From assembly GCF_000829465.1 (NCBI RefSeq), contig NZ_JXAL01000016.1, forward strand, positions 336,970 through 400,969: a stretch of DNA of 64,000 nt. The letters are read 5' to 3'. Shown here one piece after another: positions 1-8,649 of the stretch. Within the stretch, counting starts at the first letter, position 1, and the number at the start of each line of letters is the position of its first letter. Under the pieces are notes generated by a model, which saw only the letters and a list, made by a program, of their open reading frames with translations, was not told the origin of the DNA and made no database searches. Made by a program: the position numbers and the translations under genes. The DNA is from Cohnella kolymensis (lineage in GTDB: Bacteria > Bacillota > Bacilli > Paenibacillales > Paenibacillaceae).

Positions 1-186
1 GTGGACGCAGACCCGGATTCAGACCCGGATGAAGAAGAAGAGAGCTTGGTCGTCAGCCGGTTGCTGGCCGCCTCGCCGGGGCAGTTGTACATCCATACTC
101 CGGAACCGGAATCCCAAGTCATAAGAACCATTATCGGGATTTTCGGGGATCGGGCCGCGCTGTATCCGGACATGCCGATTCATTAG
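1..186 (+). CDS. ytxC: C-terminal end of a probable YtxC-like sporulation protein (partial)
   Basis: The open frame enters from the left edge, so the GTG at base 1 is probably not the start. Only the last 61 residues are present: an acidic patch (Asp/Glu-rich, residues 2-14) followed by a leucine-rich stretch and a C-terminal segment with the ending PDMPIH. The family is not certain from this fragment. The assignment rests mainly on context: in Bacillus the gene just upstream of thrS is ytxC, a sporulation-associated protein of unknown biochemistry, and this fragment sits immediately before a T-box leader and thrS on the same strand. It could also be another protein. Confidence 0.45.
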   Translation: MDADPDSDPDEEEESLVVSRLLAASPGQLYIHTPEPESQVIRTIIGIFGDRAALYPDMPIH

Positions 187-231
187 ACGCTCATAACTTG
201 ACGGCACACGGCGAACGAGAGTATAATGTGC

Positions 232-530
232 CATAACAATCCACATTTACAAGCGATGAGAAAGACACCGATGCCCGATTTGGACGGTACAGAGAGAGGA
301 ACCCCGGCTGTAAGTTCCTTCCGAAACCTGCTGGCATTGACCCCTTTCTGGCTGCGGAGTTGAATTCGTCACCGGATTCGCGATACGGTACGATAGTAAG
401 CTTGGCCGGGTCATGACCGTTATTACATGCCTGAGGACCGGTGTTTCAACTGCCGGTTGAAGGAGGGTGGAACCACGGGCCGCACACAGAGCACCCGTCC
501 CTTTTGGGACGCGGTGTTTTTTTGTTGCCT
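232..530 (+). promoter_or_regulatory. T-box leader of thrS
   Basis: The untranslated leader ends in the T-box core AGGGTGGAACCACGG (464-478), followed by a rho-independent terminator (491-524). This is the arrangement of tRNA-sensing T-box leaders, in which uncharged tRNA-Thr would stabilise the antiterminator. An AGAGAG stretch near 287-295 may be the AG-box side of Stem I. An ACC triplet at 371-373 is a candidate threonine specifier, but it was not confirmed by folding. The 5' boundary is approximate. Confidence 0.85.
491..524 (+). terminator. Regulatory terminator of the thrS T-box leader
   Basis: The hairpin pairs CACC..GTCCC with GGGAC..GGTG around a TTTT loop and is followed by a run of seven T. 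It lies right after the T-box core and about 35 bases before the thrS start, as expected for conditional termination. Confidence 0.8.
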
Positions 531-558
531 TTTAAGAACAAACGAGGAGGTTCGCCGA

Positions 559-2499
559 ATGAGCGTACAAGTTAAATTTCCGGATGGTGCGGTACGTACT
601 TACGACGATGGGGTGACTGTCGAAGACATAGCCGGGTCGATTAGTCCCGGACTGAAGAAAAACGCCGTAGCAGGCAAAGTAAACGGGGTCGTTGTGGACC
701 TGAGAACCGAGGTGTCGGGGGACGTGTCGCTGGAGATCGTTACTCTGGACAACGCCGACGGGGTCGAAGTGATGCGTCACAGCACCGCACACTTGATGGC
801 GCAAGCGATCAAGAGGATTTTTGGCGCCGATAAAGTAAAGCTCGGCATCGGACCGGTCATCGAAGACGGGTTCTACTACGATATCGATATGGAACAGTCC
901 GTTACACCTGAAGACCTGGCGGTCATCGAGAAAGAGATGGACAAAATCGTCAAAGAAAACCTGCCGATCGTCAGAAGGGAAGTCAGCCGGGAAGAAGCTT
1001 TGCGGATCTATGAAGAGGTATCCGACCCGCTCAAGCTCGAGCTGATCCGGGATTTGCCGAATGACGTTGCGATTACGATTTATGATCAAGGCGAATTTTT
1101 CGACCTTTGCCGCGGTCCTCATGTTCCTTCAACCGGACGCATCAAATCTTTCAAGCTGCTCAGCGTGGCAGGCGCGTACTGGCGCGGCGACAGCAAAAAC
1201 AAGATGCTGCAGCGCATTTACGGGACGGCATTCGCGAAAAAATCCGAGCTCGATGAGCATCTGCATTTCCTGGAAGAAGCAAAGAAAAGGGATCACCGCA
1301 AACTCGGCCGAGAGCTGAAAATGTTCACATTTTCCAAGGAAGTCGGTCAAGGGCTCCCGCTTTGGCTGCCGCATGGAGCGAAAGTCCGTCAAACATTGGA
1401 GCGATATATCGTAGATCTCGAGGAAAAGCTCGGGTACTCTCACGTGTATACGCCTGTTCTCGCCAATGTGGAGCTTTACAAAACTTCCGGCCACTGGGAG
1501 CACTACCAGGAAGACATGTTCCCCAAGATGGAGCTGGATAACGAAGAATTGGTGCTTCGGCCGATGAACTGCCCTCACCATATGATGGTGTACAAAAGCG
1601 AAATGCGCAGCTACCGCGATCTGCCGGTCCGCGTTGCGGAGCTCGGAACGATGCACCGCTACGAGATGTCCGGCGCTTTGACAGGACTGCACCGCGTACG
1701 CGCAATGACTCTTAATGACGCTCATATCTTTTGCCGAATGGATCAAATCAAGGAAGAGTTCACAAGAGTCGTCAATTTGATCCGCCAGGTGTACGAAGAC
1801 TTCGGTATCCGTGACTACCGTTTCCGTCTTTCCTACCGGGACCCTAACGATGCCGAGAAATACTGGCCGGACGATCAAATGTGGGAGACTACCCAGCGCA
1901 TGCTGCGCGAAGTTGCGGAGGAGCTTGAACTTCCTTTCTTCGAGGCTGAGGGTGAGGCCGCATTTTACGGTCCGAAGCTGGACGTACAGATCAGAACGGC
2001 GCTCGGCAAGGAAGAGACGTTGTCCACTGCCCAGATCGATGTTCTGCTTCCTGAAAGGTTCCAGCTCGAATATGTCGGCGATGATGGCAAGAAACACCGT
2101 CCCGTTGTTATTCACCGGGGCATCATCAGCACGATGGAGCGCATGACAGCTTTCCTGCTTGAAAACTTCGCAGGCGCTCTTCCGGTGTGGCTGTCTCCGG
2201 TACAGGCGAAGCTCATCCCTGTTAATCCTGCTTATGAGAGCTATGTCCAACAGGTCGCTGAGAAGCTTCAGCATGCGGGCGTACGAGTCGAGATGGATCT
2301 GCGCAATGAAAAGCTCGGATACAAAATTCGCGAAGCGCAGCTTGAGAAAGTTCCCTATATGCTGGTCATCGGCGAAAACGAGTCGCAAAACGGAACCGTG
2401 TCGGTGCGCCGCCGCGGCGAAGGTGACTTGGGAGCGGAATCGGTCGCAGACTTCATTACTCGAATTACATCCGACATCTCGACCAAACGAACTGATTAA
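559..2499 (+). CDS. thrS: Threonine--tRNA ligase
   Basis: Cytoplasmic class II aminoacyl-tRNA synthetase that charges tRNA-Thr. The 646-residue protein has the usual family length. Order of parts: TGS domain (about 1-65), editing domain with the HxxxH motif (H74, H78) and [11 protein letters not shown], catalytic core with the zinc-ligand segment RPMNCPHHM (C338), motif 2 RYEMSGAL, motif 3 around [11 protein letters not shown], and a C-terminal anticodon-binding domain. The ATG at 559 follows GAGGAGG; the frame is open upstream to 427, but that part is the T-box leader and is not coding. Expression is probably controlled by threonine-tRNA charging through the leader. A strong terminator follows the stop. 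Confidence 0.98.
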   Translation: MSVQVKFPDGAVRTYDDGVTVEDIAGSISPGLKKNAVAGKVNGVVVDLRTEVSGDVSLEIVTLDNADGVEVMRHSTAHLMAQAIKRIFGADKVKLGIGPVIEDGFYYDIDMEQSVTPEDLAVIEKEMDKIVKENLPIVRREVSREEALRIYEEVSDPLKLELIRDLPNDVAITIYDQGEFFDLCRGPHVPSTGRIKSFKLLSVAGAYWRGDSKNKMLQRIYGTAFAKKSELDEHLHFLEEAKKRDHRKLGRELKMFTFSKEVGQGLPLWLPHGAKVRQTLERYIVDLEEKLGYSHVYTPVLANVELYKTSGHWEHYQEDMFPKMELDNEELVLRPMNCPHHMMVYKSEMRSYRDLPVRVAELGTMHRYEMSGALTGLHRVRAMTLNDAHIFCRMDQIKEEFTRVVNLIRQVYEDFGIRDYRFRLSYRDPNDAEKYWPDDQMWETTQRMLREVAEELELPFFEAEGEAAFYGPKLDVQIRTALGKEETLSTAQIDVLLPERFQLEYVGDDGKKHRPVVIHRGIISTMERMTAFLLENFAGALPVWLSPVQAKLIPVNPAYESYVQQVAEKLQHAGVRVEMDLRNEKLGYKIREAQLEKVPYMLVIGENESQNGTVSVRRRGEGDLGAESVADFITRITSDISTKRTD

Positions 2500-2512
2500 T
2501 CGAAGCAGCCGG

Positions 2513-2550
2513 AAGACTGTCAGGCTTAACCCTGACAGTCTTCTTTTTTG
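2513..2550 (+). terminator. Rho-independent terminator after thrS
   Basis: Perfect 12-bp stem AAGACTGTCAGG / CCTGACAGTCTT with a 6-base loop and a T run. Confidence 0.9.
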
Positions 2551-2607
2551 TCTGCTCCCCGCTTTAAAAGGCAATAATTGTCGTTACATGCCATTTAAAT
2601 GGAAAAT

Positions 2608-2637
2608 ATTTTCTTTTTTATTCGTTTATGATAAAAT
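2608..2637 (+). promoter_or_regulatory. Possible promoter of the sigma factor gene
   Basis: An extended -10 (TGATAAAAT, 2629-2637) lies 17 bases after a weak -35-like TTTTCT. It sits about 45 bases before the next start codon, downstream of the thrS terminator. Confidence 0.4.
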
Positions 2638-2681
2638 GAGAGTGCTTTCATTATGGCATCGTTTGGGGTGACATCGAACCT

Positions 2682-3203
2682 ATGGGCATGCTCCGAAACC
2701 CTCATTTCCCCGAAACTTTTTGCACGGAAGAGCAGCTCCTTGAGGAATTGTATCGCCAGATGTTGAAAGTCGTTCGACATAAACTGTGGCATAAACCTGA
2801 TGCGGGCGATGTGGTGCAAGAAGCTTGGGTGCGCATTTTGGAAAACAGATCAAGTCTGCGGGAACAGGACAAGCTCATTCCCTGGGCCAAAACGATCGCA
2901 GCCAATTTGGCGTATAATGCTAATCGGGCGCGGAGTAAAGAAGTCATTTGCGAAACTTGCGAGAATGAATACAATATCCACGGCGCGATGTCGGAACCGG
3001 AGTTAATGCTGGAGCTTTCCGATCTGCTCGGCTGTCTCGATCCGACGACCCGGACATTACTCCTGTATAAATTTTACTACGGGCTGAAGGACAGAGAGAT
3101 TGCGGATACCTTGGGTGTCCCGGTCGGCACGGTTAAAGCCCGGATTCATCGCAGCAAAGCCAGGTTAAACGCCCAAGTACACGACGACAGCCCTCGTACA
3201 TAA
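2682..3203 (+). CDS. ECF-type RNA polymerase sigma factor
   Basis: A 173-residue sigma-70 family protein with only regions 2 and 4, the size of group IV (ECF) factors. Region 2 (about 25-90) includes DAGDVVQEAWVRIL. Region 4 (about 115-165) has the helix-turn-helix signature DREIADTLGVPVGTVKARIH. It would direct RNA polymerase to a stress regulon. The next genes form a LiaFSR-type envelope-stress unit, but a terminator separates them and no partner anti-sigma factor is adjacent, so the link is only positional. Two close ATG codons (2682, 2688) can serve as start; GGGGTG lies upstream. Confidence 0.85.
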   Translation: MGMLRNPHFPETFCTEEQLLEELYRQMLKVVRHKLWHKPDAGDVVQEAWVRILENRSSLREQDKLIPWAKTIAANLAYNANRARSKEVICETCENEYNIHGAMSEPELMLELSDLLGCLDPTTRTLLLYKFYYGLKDREIADTLGVPVGTVKARIHRSKARLNAQVHDDSPRT

Positions 3204-3226
3204 TGTTTTTGCCGGCCACGATTTTC

Positions 3227-3254
3227 AGAGGAACCGCAGCGGTTCCTCTTTCAT
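3227..3254 (+). terminator. Terminator after the sigma factor gene
   Basis: Stem AGAGGAACC / GGTTCCTCT with a short loop, followed by TTTC and an A/T stretch. The T tract is short. Confidence 0.65.
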
Positions 3255-3375
3255 TTGGAACGGAAATAACCTCTCTCGGTCTGGAGACGGAGAAAAAGTT
3301 ACAACCCGCGCCGCTATTTCAAGGAATGCGGTTCCGCTATACTTGGTACATGAAGCTGGAAACGGAGGACAAGTT

Positions 3376-4368
3376 ATGCAATCGTCAATGATACACCGGT
3401 TGTTCTGGGGGATTGTGCTTGTGGCGGTCGGCGTAATCTTCTTGTTGAATCAGACGGGCACCATCTCTCTTGAAATAGGTCGTTTATTCTCGGATTATTG
3501 GCCGGTCATTATTATTCTTTTCGGGTTACAGGGCATGCTCCTGCAGCACGCCGGCGCTTTGTGGTGGAACCCGATCGTGGTCATCATCGGTGTCATGCTG
3601 CTCGGCCGAAATCTGGATTGGTTCGAGTGGGACTTATCGGATATTTTTCAATTAATCGGACCCATTGCGCTGATCTTATTCGGTATAGGTATGATCACAA
3701 GGGGCCATCGTCCACGCAAGAAGCAGCGGGAGCATCGGCCTTCCGATCACTGGAACCCCGTTACCCCGCCGGTTCCGCCAATGCCTCCCGGGCCTCCGCC
3801 TGCGCCGCCCGGGTTTGATGAACCGCACGACAGGGTCTCTTATACGGAGGCCAATCCGAACCAAGGCGCCGGGCCATCCTTTCAACAAACGGAGGCTCCG
3901 CAGCCCAAAGTCCATCACTATGGTTGGAAACAACGCAACGATCAGAAAGAATGGTGGAAGGCCGGCTGGAACGAGCACGATTGGCACCGGCGGGTCAGTT
4001 ACAGCCGATTCATCGGGGACTTGCATCTTGGCCACGATTACTGGGAGCTGCGCCCGATGAACATCTCTCAATTTATCGGCGACACGACATTGGATTTAAC
4101 GAAAGCGCAAATACCGGTCGGAGAGACGAGAGTTTATGTGTCTTCCTTTATCGGCGATGTGAAAGTTTTCGTTCCGAGTGATATCGGAGTGGGAATACAG
4201 GTCATATCCAGCTGCCTGATCGGCGACGTCAAAGTGCTGGACCAGAGACGCGGCGGCATTTTTAACCAAATGTCCGTAGAAACGCCGAGTTTTGCGGATT
4301 CCGATAAGCGGGTCGTGCTCATTGTCAGCAGCTTTATCGGAGACGTTCGTGTGACGAAGGTAGGTTAA
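3376..4368 (+). CDS. liaF: LiaF-like cell-envelope stress membrane protein
   Basis: A 330-residue protein with several N-terminal membrane segments (about 7-105), a proline-rich linker (about 130-155) and a C-terminal beta-repeat region. The repeat core (F/L)IGD occurs five times, near residues 212, 233, 258, 281 and 320, each followed by a hydrophobic strand. This is the family of LiaF and VraT, negative regulators of the LiaS/LiaR pair that responds to lipid-II-active antibiotics. The ATG at 3376 follows CGGAGG; an earlier in-frame codon at 3343 lacks a ribosome site. The stop lies 5 bases before liaS, so liaFSR is probably one operon. Confidence 0.9.
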   Translation: MQSSMIHRLFWGIVLVAVGVIFLLNQTGTISLEIGRLFSDYWPVIIILFGLQGMLLQHAGALWWNPIVVIIGVMLLGRNLDWFEWDLSDIFQLIGPIALILFGIGMITRGHRPRKKQREHRPSDHWNPVTPPVPPMPPGPPPAPPGFDEPHDRVSYTEANPNQGAGPSFQQTEAPQPKVHHYGWKQRNDQKEWWKAGWNEHDWHRRVSYSRFIGDLHLGHDYWELRPMNISQFIGDTTLDLTKAQIPVGETRVYVSSFIGDVKVFVPSDIGVGIQVISSCLIGDVKVLDQRRGGIFNQMSVETPSFADSDKRVVLIVSSFIGDVRVTKVG

Positions 4369-4373
4369 AGTTG

Positions 4374-5441
4374 ATGATGAGGTTCGTAAAAAACAGCAAA
4401 TGGGAATCTGCGATATACTCGGGTTTGGCCACATTGTCTCTCATGCTGCTTCTTTACTTCGGTTGGATTGTCATGACGGATAATCCCCCGGATATCGAAT
4501 CGTGGCTTGGCTGGACATCGGGTCTGGTCATTGCGCAGATGATTATATCTTATCGTTTCGGGCAAAAGACGCATAGACGGCTGGACCAGCTTCAGGTGGT
4601 CATCAAGCAAGCGTCTGCAGGAAATTGGACTGCTCGTCTTCCGGACATCAGCTCGGACATATTCTCAGACGTTTACAGGGACTTCAACGCGATGATCGGA
4701 GATGTGGAATCCCGGCTGAAGCTGCTTCAGAAGATGGGGGAACGGCACATTATGGAAGACGCCTCTTCCAAGGAAGCAGCCGTTCTCGAGGAAAGGCGCC
4801 GTCTGGCAAGAGACCTGCACGACACCGTAAGTCAGCAGCTGTTCGCTTTGCATATGTCTGCCTCATCCTTGCCGAAACTGCTCGATCGCGATGCCGCTCA
4901 AGCCCAGAAGGTGATGGCCCAGCTCATCGAAATGTCATCCTCGGCGCAGCGCCAAATGCGAGGCCTGATTGCTCAGCTGCGTCCCATGGAGCTGCAAGGA
5001 AGAACGCTGGCGGAAGCGTTGGAGAAATGGTTCCCCGACTATTGCCGCCAGAATGGTCTTCAGGGTACGCTTGACGTGCAAATTAACCGGCGGCTCAAGG
5101 ACGCTAAGGAACATCAGCTGTTTCTCATCATTCAGGAAGCGATGGCGAATGTCGTGAAACATGCGGAAGCTACCAGCGTCCGCTTATATCTGGGTGAAAC
5201 GGACCAGCAAATTTCCTTGCATATCGAGGATAACGGCGTAGGATTCAGCGGAGATCATGTGCGGACCGGCGCATACGGCCTGTTTACGATGCGGGAACGC
5301 GCACAGACGCTTGGCGGCGAGGCGGAAGTTGTTACGAAGCCGGGCTCCGGCACACGAGTAAGGGTCTCGCTTCCGAAATTCACCGCGAACACGGACGACG
5401 AGACAGTGACCGATGTTGATCTTAAAAGAGGAGAAAAGTGA
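4374..5441 (+). CDS. liaS: LiaS-type sensor histidine kinase
   Basis: A 355-residue membrane kinase of the NarL-partner class. Two N-terminal membrane helices (about 15-60) are followed by a HAMP-like segment, the HisKA_3 dimerisation helix RRRLARDLHDTVSQQLF with phospho-acceptor H149, and a C-terminal ATPase with the N box EAMANVVKHAEA and G box DNGVGF. It would phosphorylate the response regulator encoded one base downstream. There is almost no extracellular loop between the two helices, which is typical of intramembrane-sensing kinases that need LiaF. Start at ATG 4374 (4377 possible) after GAAGGTAGG. Confidence 0.92.
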   Translation: MMRFVKNSKWESAIYSGLATLSLMLLLYFGWIVMTDNPPDIESWLGWTSGLVIAQMIISYRFGQKTHRRLDQLQVVIKQASAGNWTARLPDISSDIFSDVYRDFNAMIGDVESRLKLLQKMGERHIMEDASSKEAAVLEERRRLARDLHDTVSQQLFALHMSASSLPKLLDRDAAQAQKVMAQLIEMSSSAQRQMRGLIAQLRPMELQGRTLAEALEKWFPDYCRQNGLQGTLDVQINRRLKDAKEHQLFLIIQEAMANVVKHAEATSVRLYLGETDQQISLHIEDNGVGFSGDHVRTGAYGLFTMRERAQTLGGEAEVVTKPGSGTRVRVSLPKFTANTDDETVTDVDLKRGEK

Positions 5442-5442
5442 A

Positions 5443-6117
5443 ATGGCAGATGGTTCGGTATCCCCTTGGAAGGTGCTCATCGTTGACGATCATGAGATGG
5501 TGCGCATGGGCCTTCGCACTTATTTAATGTTAGACTCCAGATTTGAAGTCATCGGGGAAGCTGCAAGCGGCAAGGATGCGGTCGAAGCTCTGCAAAGCGG
5601 ACGATTTGACGGCGGGATGCCTCAATTGGTACTCATGGATTTGATGATGCCCGACATGGATGGTGTGGAGACGACTCGAGCGCTGCTGGAAAAGTATCCG
5701 GATCTTCGGATCATCATTCTGACCAGTTTTCTTGAGGATGACAAGATCGTCGAAGCGATCGAAGCGGGTGCGGTAAGCTATGTTCTGAAGACGGTATCTG
5801 CAGATGAACTCATTTACGCGATGCAGGGAGCGATCCGTAACATGCCGGTGATGAGCGGCGAAGTTTCCCAAGCGTTGACACGGGGGCTGCGCAAACGTTC
5901 CACCGACAATGAGACGGAAGGCTTGACTGAACGGGAACGTGAGGTGCTGCTGCTCATAGCCGAAGGAAGATCGAATAAAGAAATCGGAGACGAGCTGCAT
6001 ATCAGTATCAAAACCGTTAAAACCCATGTGAGCAACCTGCTCATGAAGTGTGAGCTTGAAGACCGCACGCAGCTTGCGATCTATGCTCACCGAAAAGGCT
6101 GGGTCAAAAACGGATAA
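5443..6117 (+). CDS. liaR: LiaR-type response regulator
   Basis: A 224-residue NarL/FixJ-type regulator. Receiver domain: acidic pocket VDDHEM and phospho-acceptor in LMDLMMPDMDG (D66). C-terminal LuxR helix-turn-helix: LTEREREVLLLIAEGRSNKEIGDEL..ISIKTVKTHVSNLL. The ATG at 5443 is one base after the liaS stop and is preceded by AGAGGAG inside liaS, so translation is probably coupled. Output genes cannot be named from this window. Confidence 0.93.
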   Translation: MADGSVSPWKVLIVDDHEMVRMGLRTYLMLDSRFEVIGEAASGKDAVEALQSGRFDGGMPQLVLMDLMMPDMDGVETTRALLEKYPDLRIIILTSFLEDDKIVEAIEAGAVSYVLKTVSADELIYAMQGAIRNMPVMSGEVSQALTRGLRKRSTDNETEGLTEREREVLLLIAEGRSNKEIGDELHISIKTVKTHVSNLLMKCELEDRTQLAIYAHRKGWVKNG

Positions 6118-6200
6118 AGCGCCCGTTTTACGGGCATTCTAGTAATAATAGGGCAAGGGTAATTTTGTCTGCCATCACATCATATATACTTAACTTAACG

Positions 6201-6232
6201 AATAACGGCATTCGGCAATGCCGTTATTTTCA
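6201..6232 (+). terminator. Terminator after liaR
   Basis: Perfect 12-bp inverted repeat AATAACGGCATT / AATGCCGTTATT with a 4-base loop, followed by TTTT. Confidence 0.8.
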
Positions 6233-6384
6233 TATCCGCGCTTTCCCGGGTAAATGACCTGCGCGGTATATCTTTTACTTCATCTTCATTTCGGTTTAAG
6301 ATAGTTTTAAGGATTGATGATTAACATCTAATCAAAGACACAAGATTGCGCCCATCTTTTCCGGCGCGCGAGGAGGCATACACA

Positions 6385-7893
6385 ATGGATGATCAAAACA
6401 GAAAGCCGGATGATAGGCAGGGCTTCTCTTCCGAGGAGCCGGCCAGGGACGATCCGTACGCCAACGTCCGCAGGGAATCCGAGCCTTATACATTCGGTCC
6501 GTTCGGATCCGGCCAGAGAACCGGAAGCGAGCGTCCATACCCCGAGCAATCCCAGCCGGACATCATCGTTCCTGTTTCCTCCACCAAGGAGTACCGTCCG
6601 TTTACGGTATCCGGAGGCTCCCGTGACTGGGGCTCCAAGCCCCCGAGAAGAAGTTCCTTCCGATCGATGTTCGCAGCATTCCTGGTCGGTGTTGTAACTC
6701 TGGGAGCCTTGATGTTTGCTGCCGATCACAACAACTGGTTTTCATCTTCGCTGCTGGGCGGTACGATGAATGCCGAGGAAGCCGTGTCCAAGCCTGCAGG
6801 CAGCCCGGTTAACAATTCGACGGATGTGGTTAGACCCAACAACATTGCCAAGATATTCGAGCAATCATCTCCTGCGGTCGTAAAAATCGAAACCTACTCG
6901 AGCAGCAGCGCGAACGACAATGGAGGCGGCGGTATTCTTGAGGATCCGTTCTTCCGCCAATTCTTCGGAGATAATTTCGGCAACGGCAACGAGGGCGGAA
7001 ATCGCGGCAACGGAAGCGATAACGGCGCTGCTCAGCCGACCGGTATGGGATCCGGATTTATTTTCGATTCGACCGGCTATATCCTGACCAACCAACACGT
7101 AATCGGCGGCGCCGATCAGATCAAAGTAACGGTCAACGGACACGATCAACCCCTCAACGCCAAATTGCTCGGCTCAAGCTACGACCTGGATTTGGCGGTA
7201 TTGAAAGTTGAAGGCAAGGATTTCCCGACATTGAAGCTCGGCGACTCCAGCAGCTTGAACATGGGAGACTGGGTCGTTGCAATCGGCAATCCTTACGGAT
7301 TCGACCATACCGTAACAGTAGGCGTATTAAGCTCCAACGAACGTGAGATCAGTATTCCGGACAGTAACGGCCAACGCAACTATCAACACTTGCTTCAGAC
7401 GGACGCGTCGATCAATCCCGGCAACTCCGGCGGACCGCTGCTCAACTTGAAGGGTGAGGTCGTGGGGATCAATACCGCAGTCAGCGCTCAAGCGCAAGGA
7501 ATCGGATTCGCTATTCCGACGAGCACGATCACGGAAGTGCTCGACAACCTGAAAAGCAATACCAAGATTCCGCAAAAGCCGGCACCATTCATTGGCGCAA
7601 CTCTTGCGGATATGACAGCGGATATCGCAACGAGGCTCGGTATTGATAAAAGCACCGCCGGCGCCTTCGTCACGGAAGTTCTATACGGCTCCCCCGCTTA
7701 CAAAGGCGACCTGCGTCAATATGACGTTATTGTCGGAATCGACGGTCAAAGTGTCAGCAAGAAGGAAGAATTGATCGCAGCCATTCAGAAGAAAACGGTC
7801 GGAGATAAGGTCACGCTTAATGTAATAAGGTCAGACAAGAAAATCGATGTCCCTGTAGAGATCGGCGACAGGAACGAGTACCAGACTCAGTAA
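6385..7893 (+). CDS. HtrA/DegP-family membrane-anchored serine protease
   Basis: A 502-residue S1C protease for quality control of exported proteins. A long hydrophilic cytoplasmic N-terminus (about 1-95) is followed by one membrane helix (FAAFLVGVVTLGALMFAA, near 105), a Gly/Asn-rich linker, a trypsin-like domain with catalytic triad His238 (TNQHVIGGA), Asp269 (DLAVLKV) and Ser348 (GNSGGPLL), and a C-terminal PDZ domain (about 405-495). This is the HtrA/HtrB/YyxA layout of Firmicutes. Start at ATG 6385 after GAGGAGG; the frame extends upstream to a TTG at 6346 without a ribosome site. The gene lies between two two-component systems. Confidence 0.95.
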   Translation: MDDQNRKPDDRQGFSSEEPARDDPYANVRRESEPYTFGPFGSGQRTGSERPYPEQSQPDIIVPVSSTKEYRPFTVSGGSRDWGSKPPRRSSFRSMFAAFLVGVVTLGALMFAADHNNWFSSSLLGGTMNAEEAVSKPAGSPVNNSTDVVRPNNIAKIFEQSSPAVVKIETYSSSSANDNGGGGILEDPFFRQFFGDNFGNGNEGGNRGNGSDNGAAQPTGMGSGFIFDSTGYILTNQHVIGGADQIKVTVNGHDQPLNAKLLGSSYDLDLAVLKVEGKDFPTLKLGDSSSLNMGDWVVAIGNPYGFDHTVTVGVLSSNEREISIPDSNGQRNYQHLLQTDASINPGNSGGPLLNLKGEVVGINTAVSAQAQGIGFAIPTSTITEVLDNLKSNTKIPQKPAPFIGATLADMTADIATRLGIDKSTAGAFVTEVLYGSPAYKGDLRQYDVIVGIDGQSVSKKEELIAAIQKKTVGDKVTLNVIRSDKKIDVPVEIGDRNEYQTQ

Positions 7894-7903
7894 CGTTGGA
7901 AAC

Positions 7904-7938
7904 AGCGGGAGGGCCATAACCGGTTTTCCCGCTCTTTT
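7904..7938 (+). terminator. Terminator after htrA
   Basis: AGCGGGA pairs with TCCCGCT, with an inner AACCGGTT, followed by CTTTT. It overlaps the leader of the next gene. Confidence 0.65.
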
Positions 7939-7960
7939 GTGCCAGGGGAGGACGATCCGG

Positions 7961-8647
7961 ATGAGGCCTCATATCGCTGTCATCGATGATGATGAGAAAA
8001 TCACTTCGCTGCTCAGGCGCAGCTTGGCGTTCGAGGGTTACGAAGTAACGACGGCTCCGGACGGTACGGCGGGTTTGAACCTGCTCAGCCGGCGGAACGC
8101 GGATCTGGTTATATTGGACGTCATGATGCCCAACATGGATGGCTGGGAGGTGTGCAGGCGGCTGCGCGAGGCCGGGATCAAGACTCCGGTCCTCCTCCTG
8201 ACTGCGCGTGATGAAGTGCATGACAGGGTGAAGGGACTGGATCTCGGAGCGGATGACTATCTCGTTAAGCCGTTTGCTCTTGAAGAGCTGATGGCGCGTG
8301 TTCGGGCTTTGCTCAGAAGGCGGCCGGAGACAGCCGGTACGGAGACGCTCTTACAGTATGAGGATCTCTCTTTGGATGTTGAGGCGCGAGAAACGGCTAG
8401 GGGAGGCAGGCGGATCGAGCTGACCGCCAAAGAATTCGACCTGCTGCATCTTTTTATGCTGAATCCCAGGCGGGTATTGTCACGGGATTTGATCATGGAG
8501 CGGATCTGGGGTTACGACTACAGCGGTGAGTCGAACGTGCTCGAGGTCTATATCGCCATGCTCCGGCAGAAGCTCGAAGAGCAAGGAGAGAAACGGCTGA
8601 TCCAAACCGTCCGAGGCGCGGGATACATCTTGAAAGGAGAAAGCTAG
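7961..8647 (+). CDS. OmpR/PhoB-family response regulator
   Basis: A 228-residue regulator. Receiver domain (about 1-120) with acidic DDDEK near the N-terminus, phospho-acceptor D53 in LDVMMPNMDGWEV and the conserved Lys in YLVKPFALEELMARV. C-terminal winged helix (about 130-225) with LTAKEFDLLHLFMLNPRRVLS and VYIAMLRQKLE. Start at ATG 7961 after GGGGAGGA. It forms a two-component pair with the kinase that starts 2 bases after its stop. The stimulus is not recognisable; adjacency to htrA suggests, but does not show, envelope stress. Confidence 0.93.
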   Translation: MRPHIAVIDDDEKITSLLRRSLAFEGYEVTTAPDGTAGLNLLSRRNADLVILDVMMPNMDGWEVCRRLREAGIKTPVLLLTARDEVHDRVKGLDLGADDYLVKPFALEELMARVRALLRRRPETAGTETLLQYEDLSLDVEARETARGGRRIELTAKEFDLLHLFMLNPRRVLSRDLIMERIWGYDYSGESNVLEVYIAMLRQKLEEQGEKRLIQTVRGAGYILKGES

Positions 8648-8649
8648 GC

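Noticed and set aside
427..558. Possible 44-residue N-terminal extension of ThrS
   Set aside because: This segment contains the T-box core and terminator and has no ribosome site; ATG 559 has one.
1129..2574. Long minus-strand frame inside thrS (481 residues)
   Set aside because: It is antisense to conserved synthetase motifs, has no ribosome site and its composition is a shadow of the real codons.
3343..3375. Earlier start for LiaF
   Set aside because: No ribosome site upstream; CGGAGG is right before ATG 3376, which begins the membrane helix.
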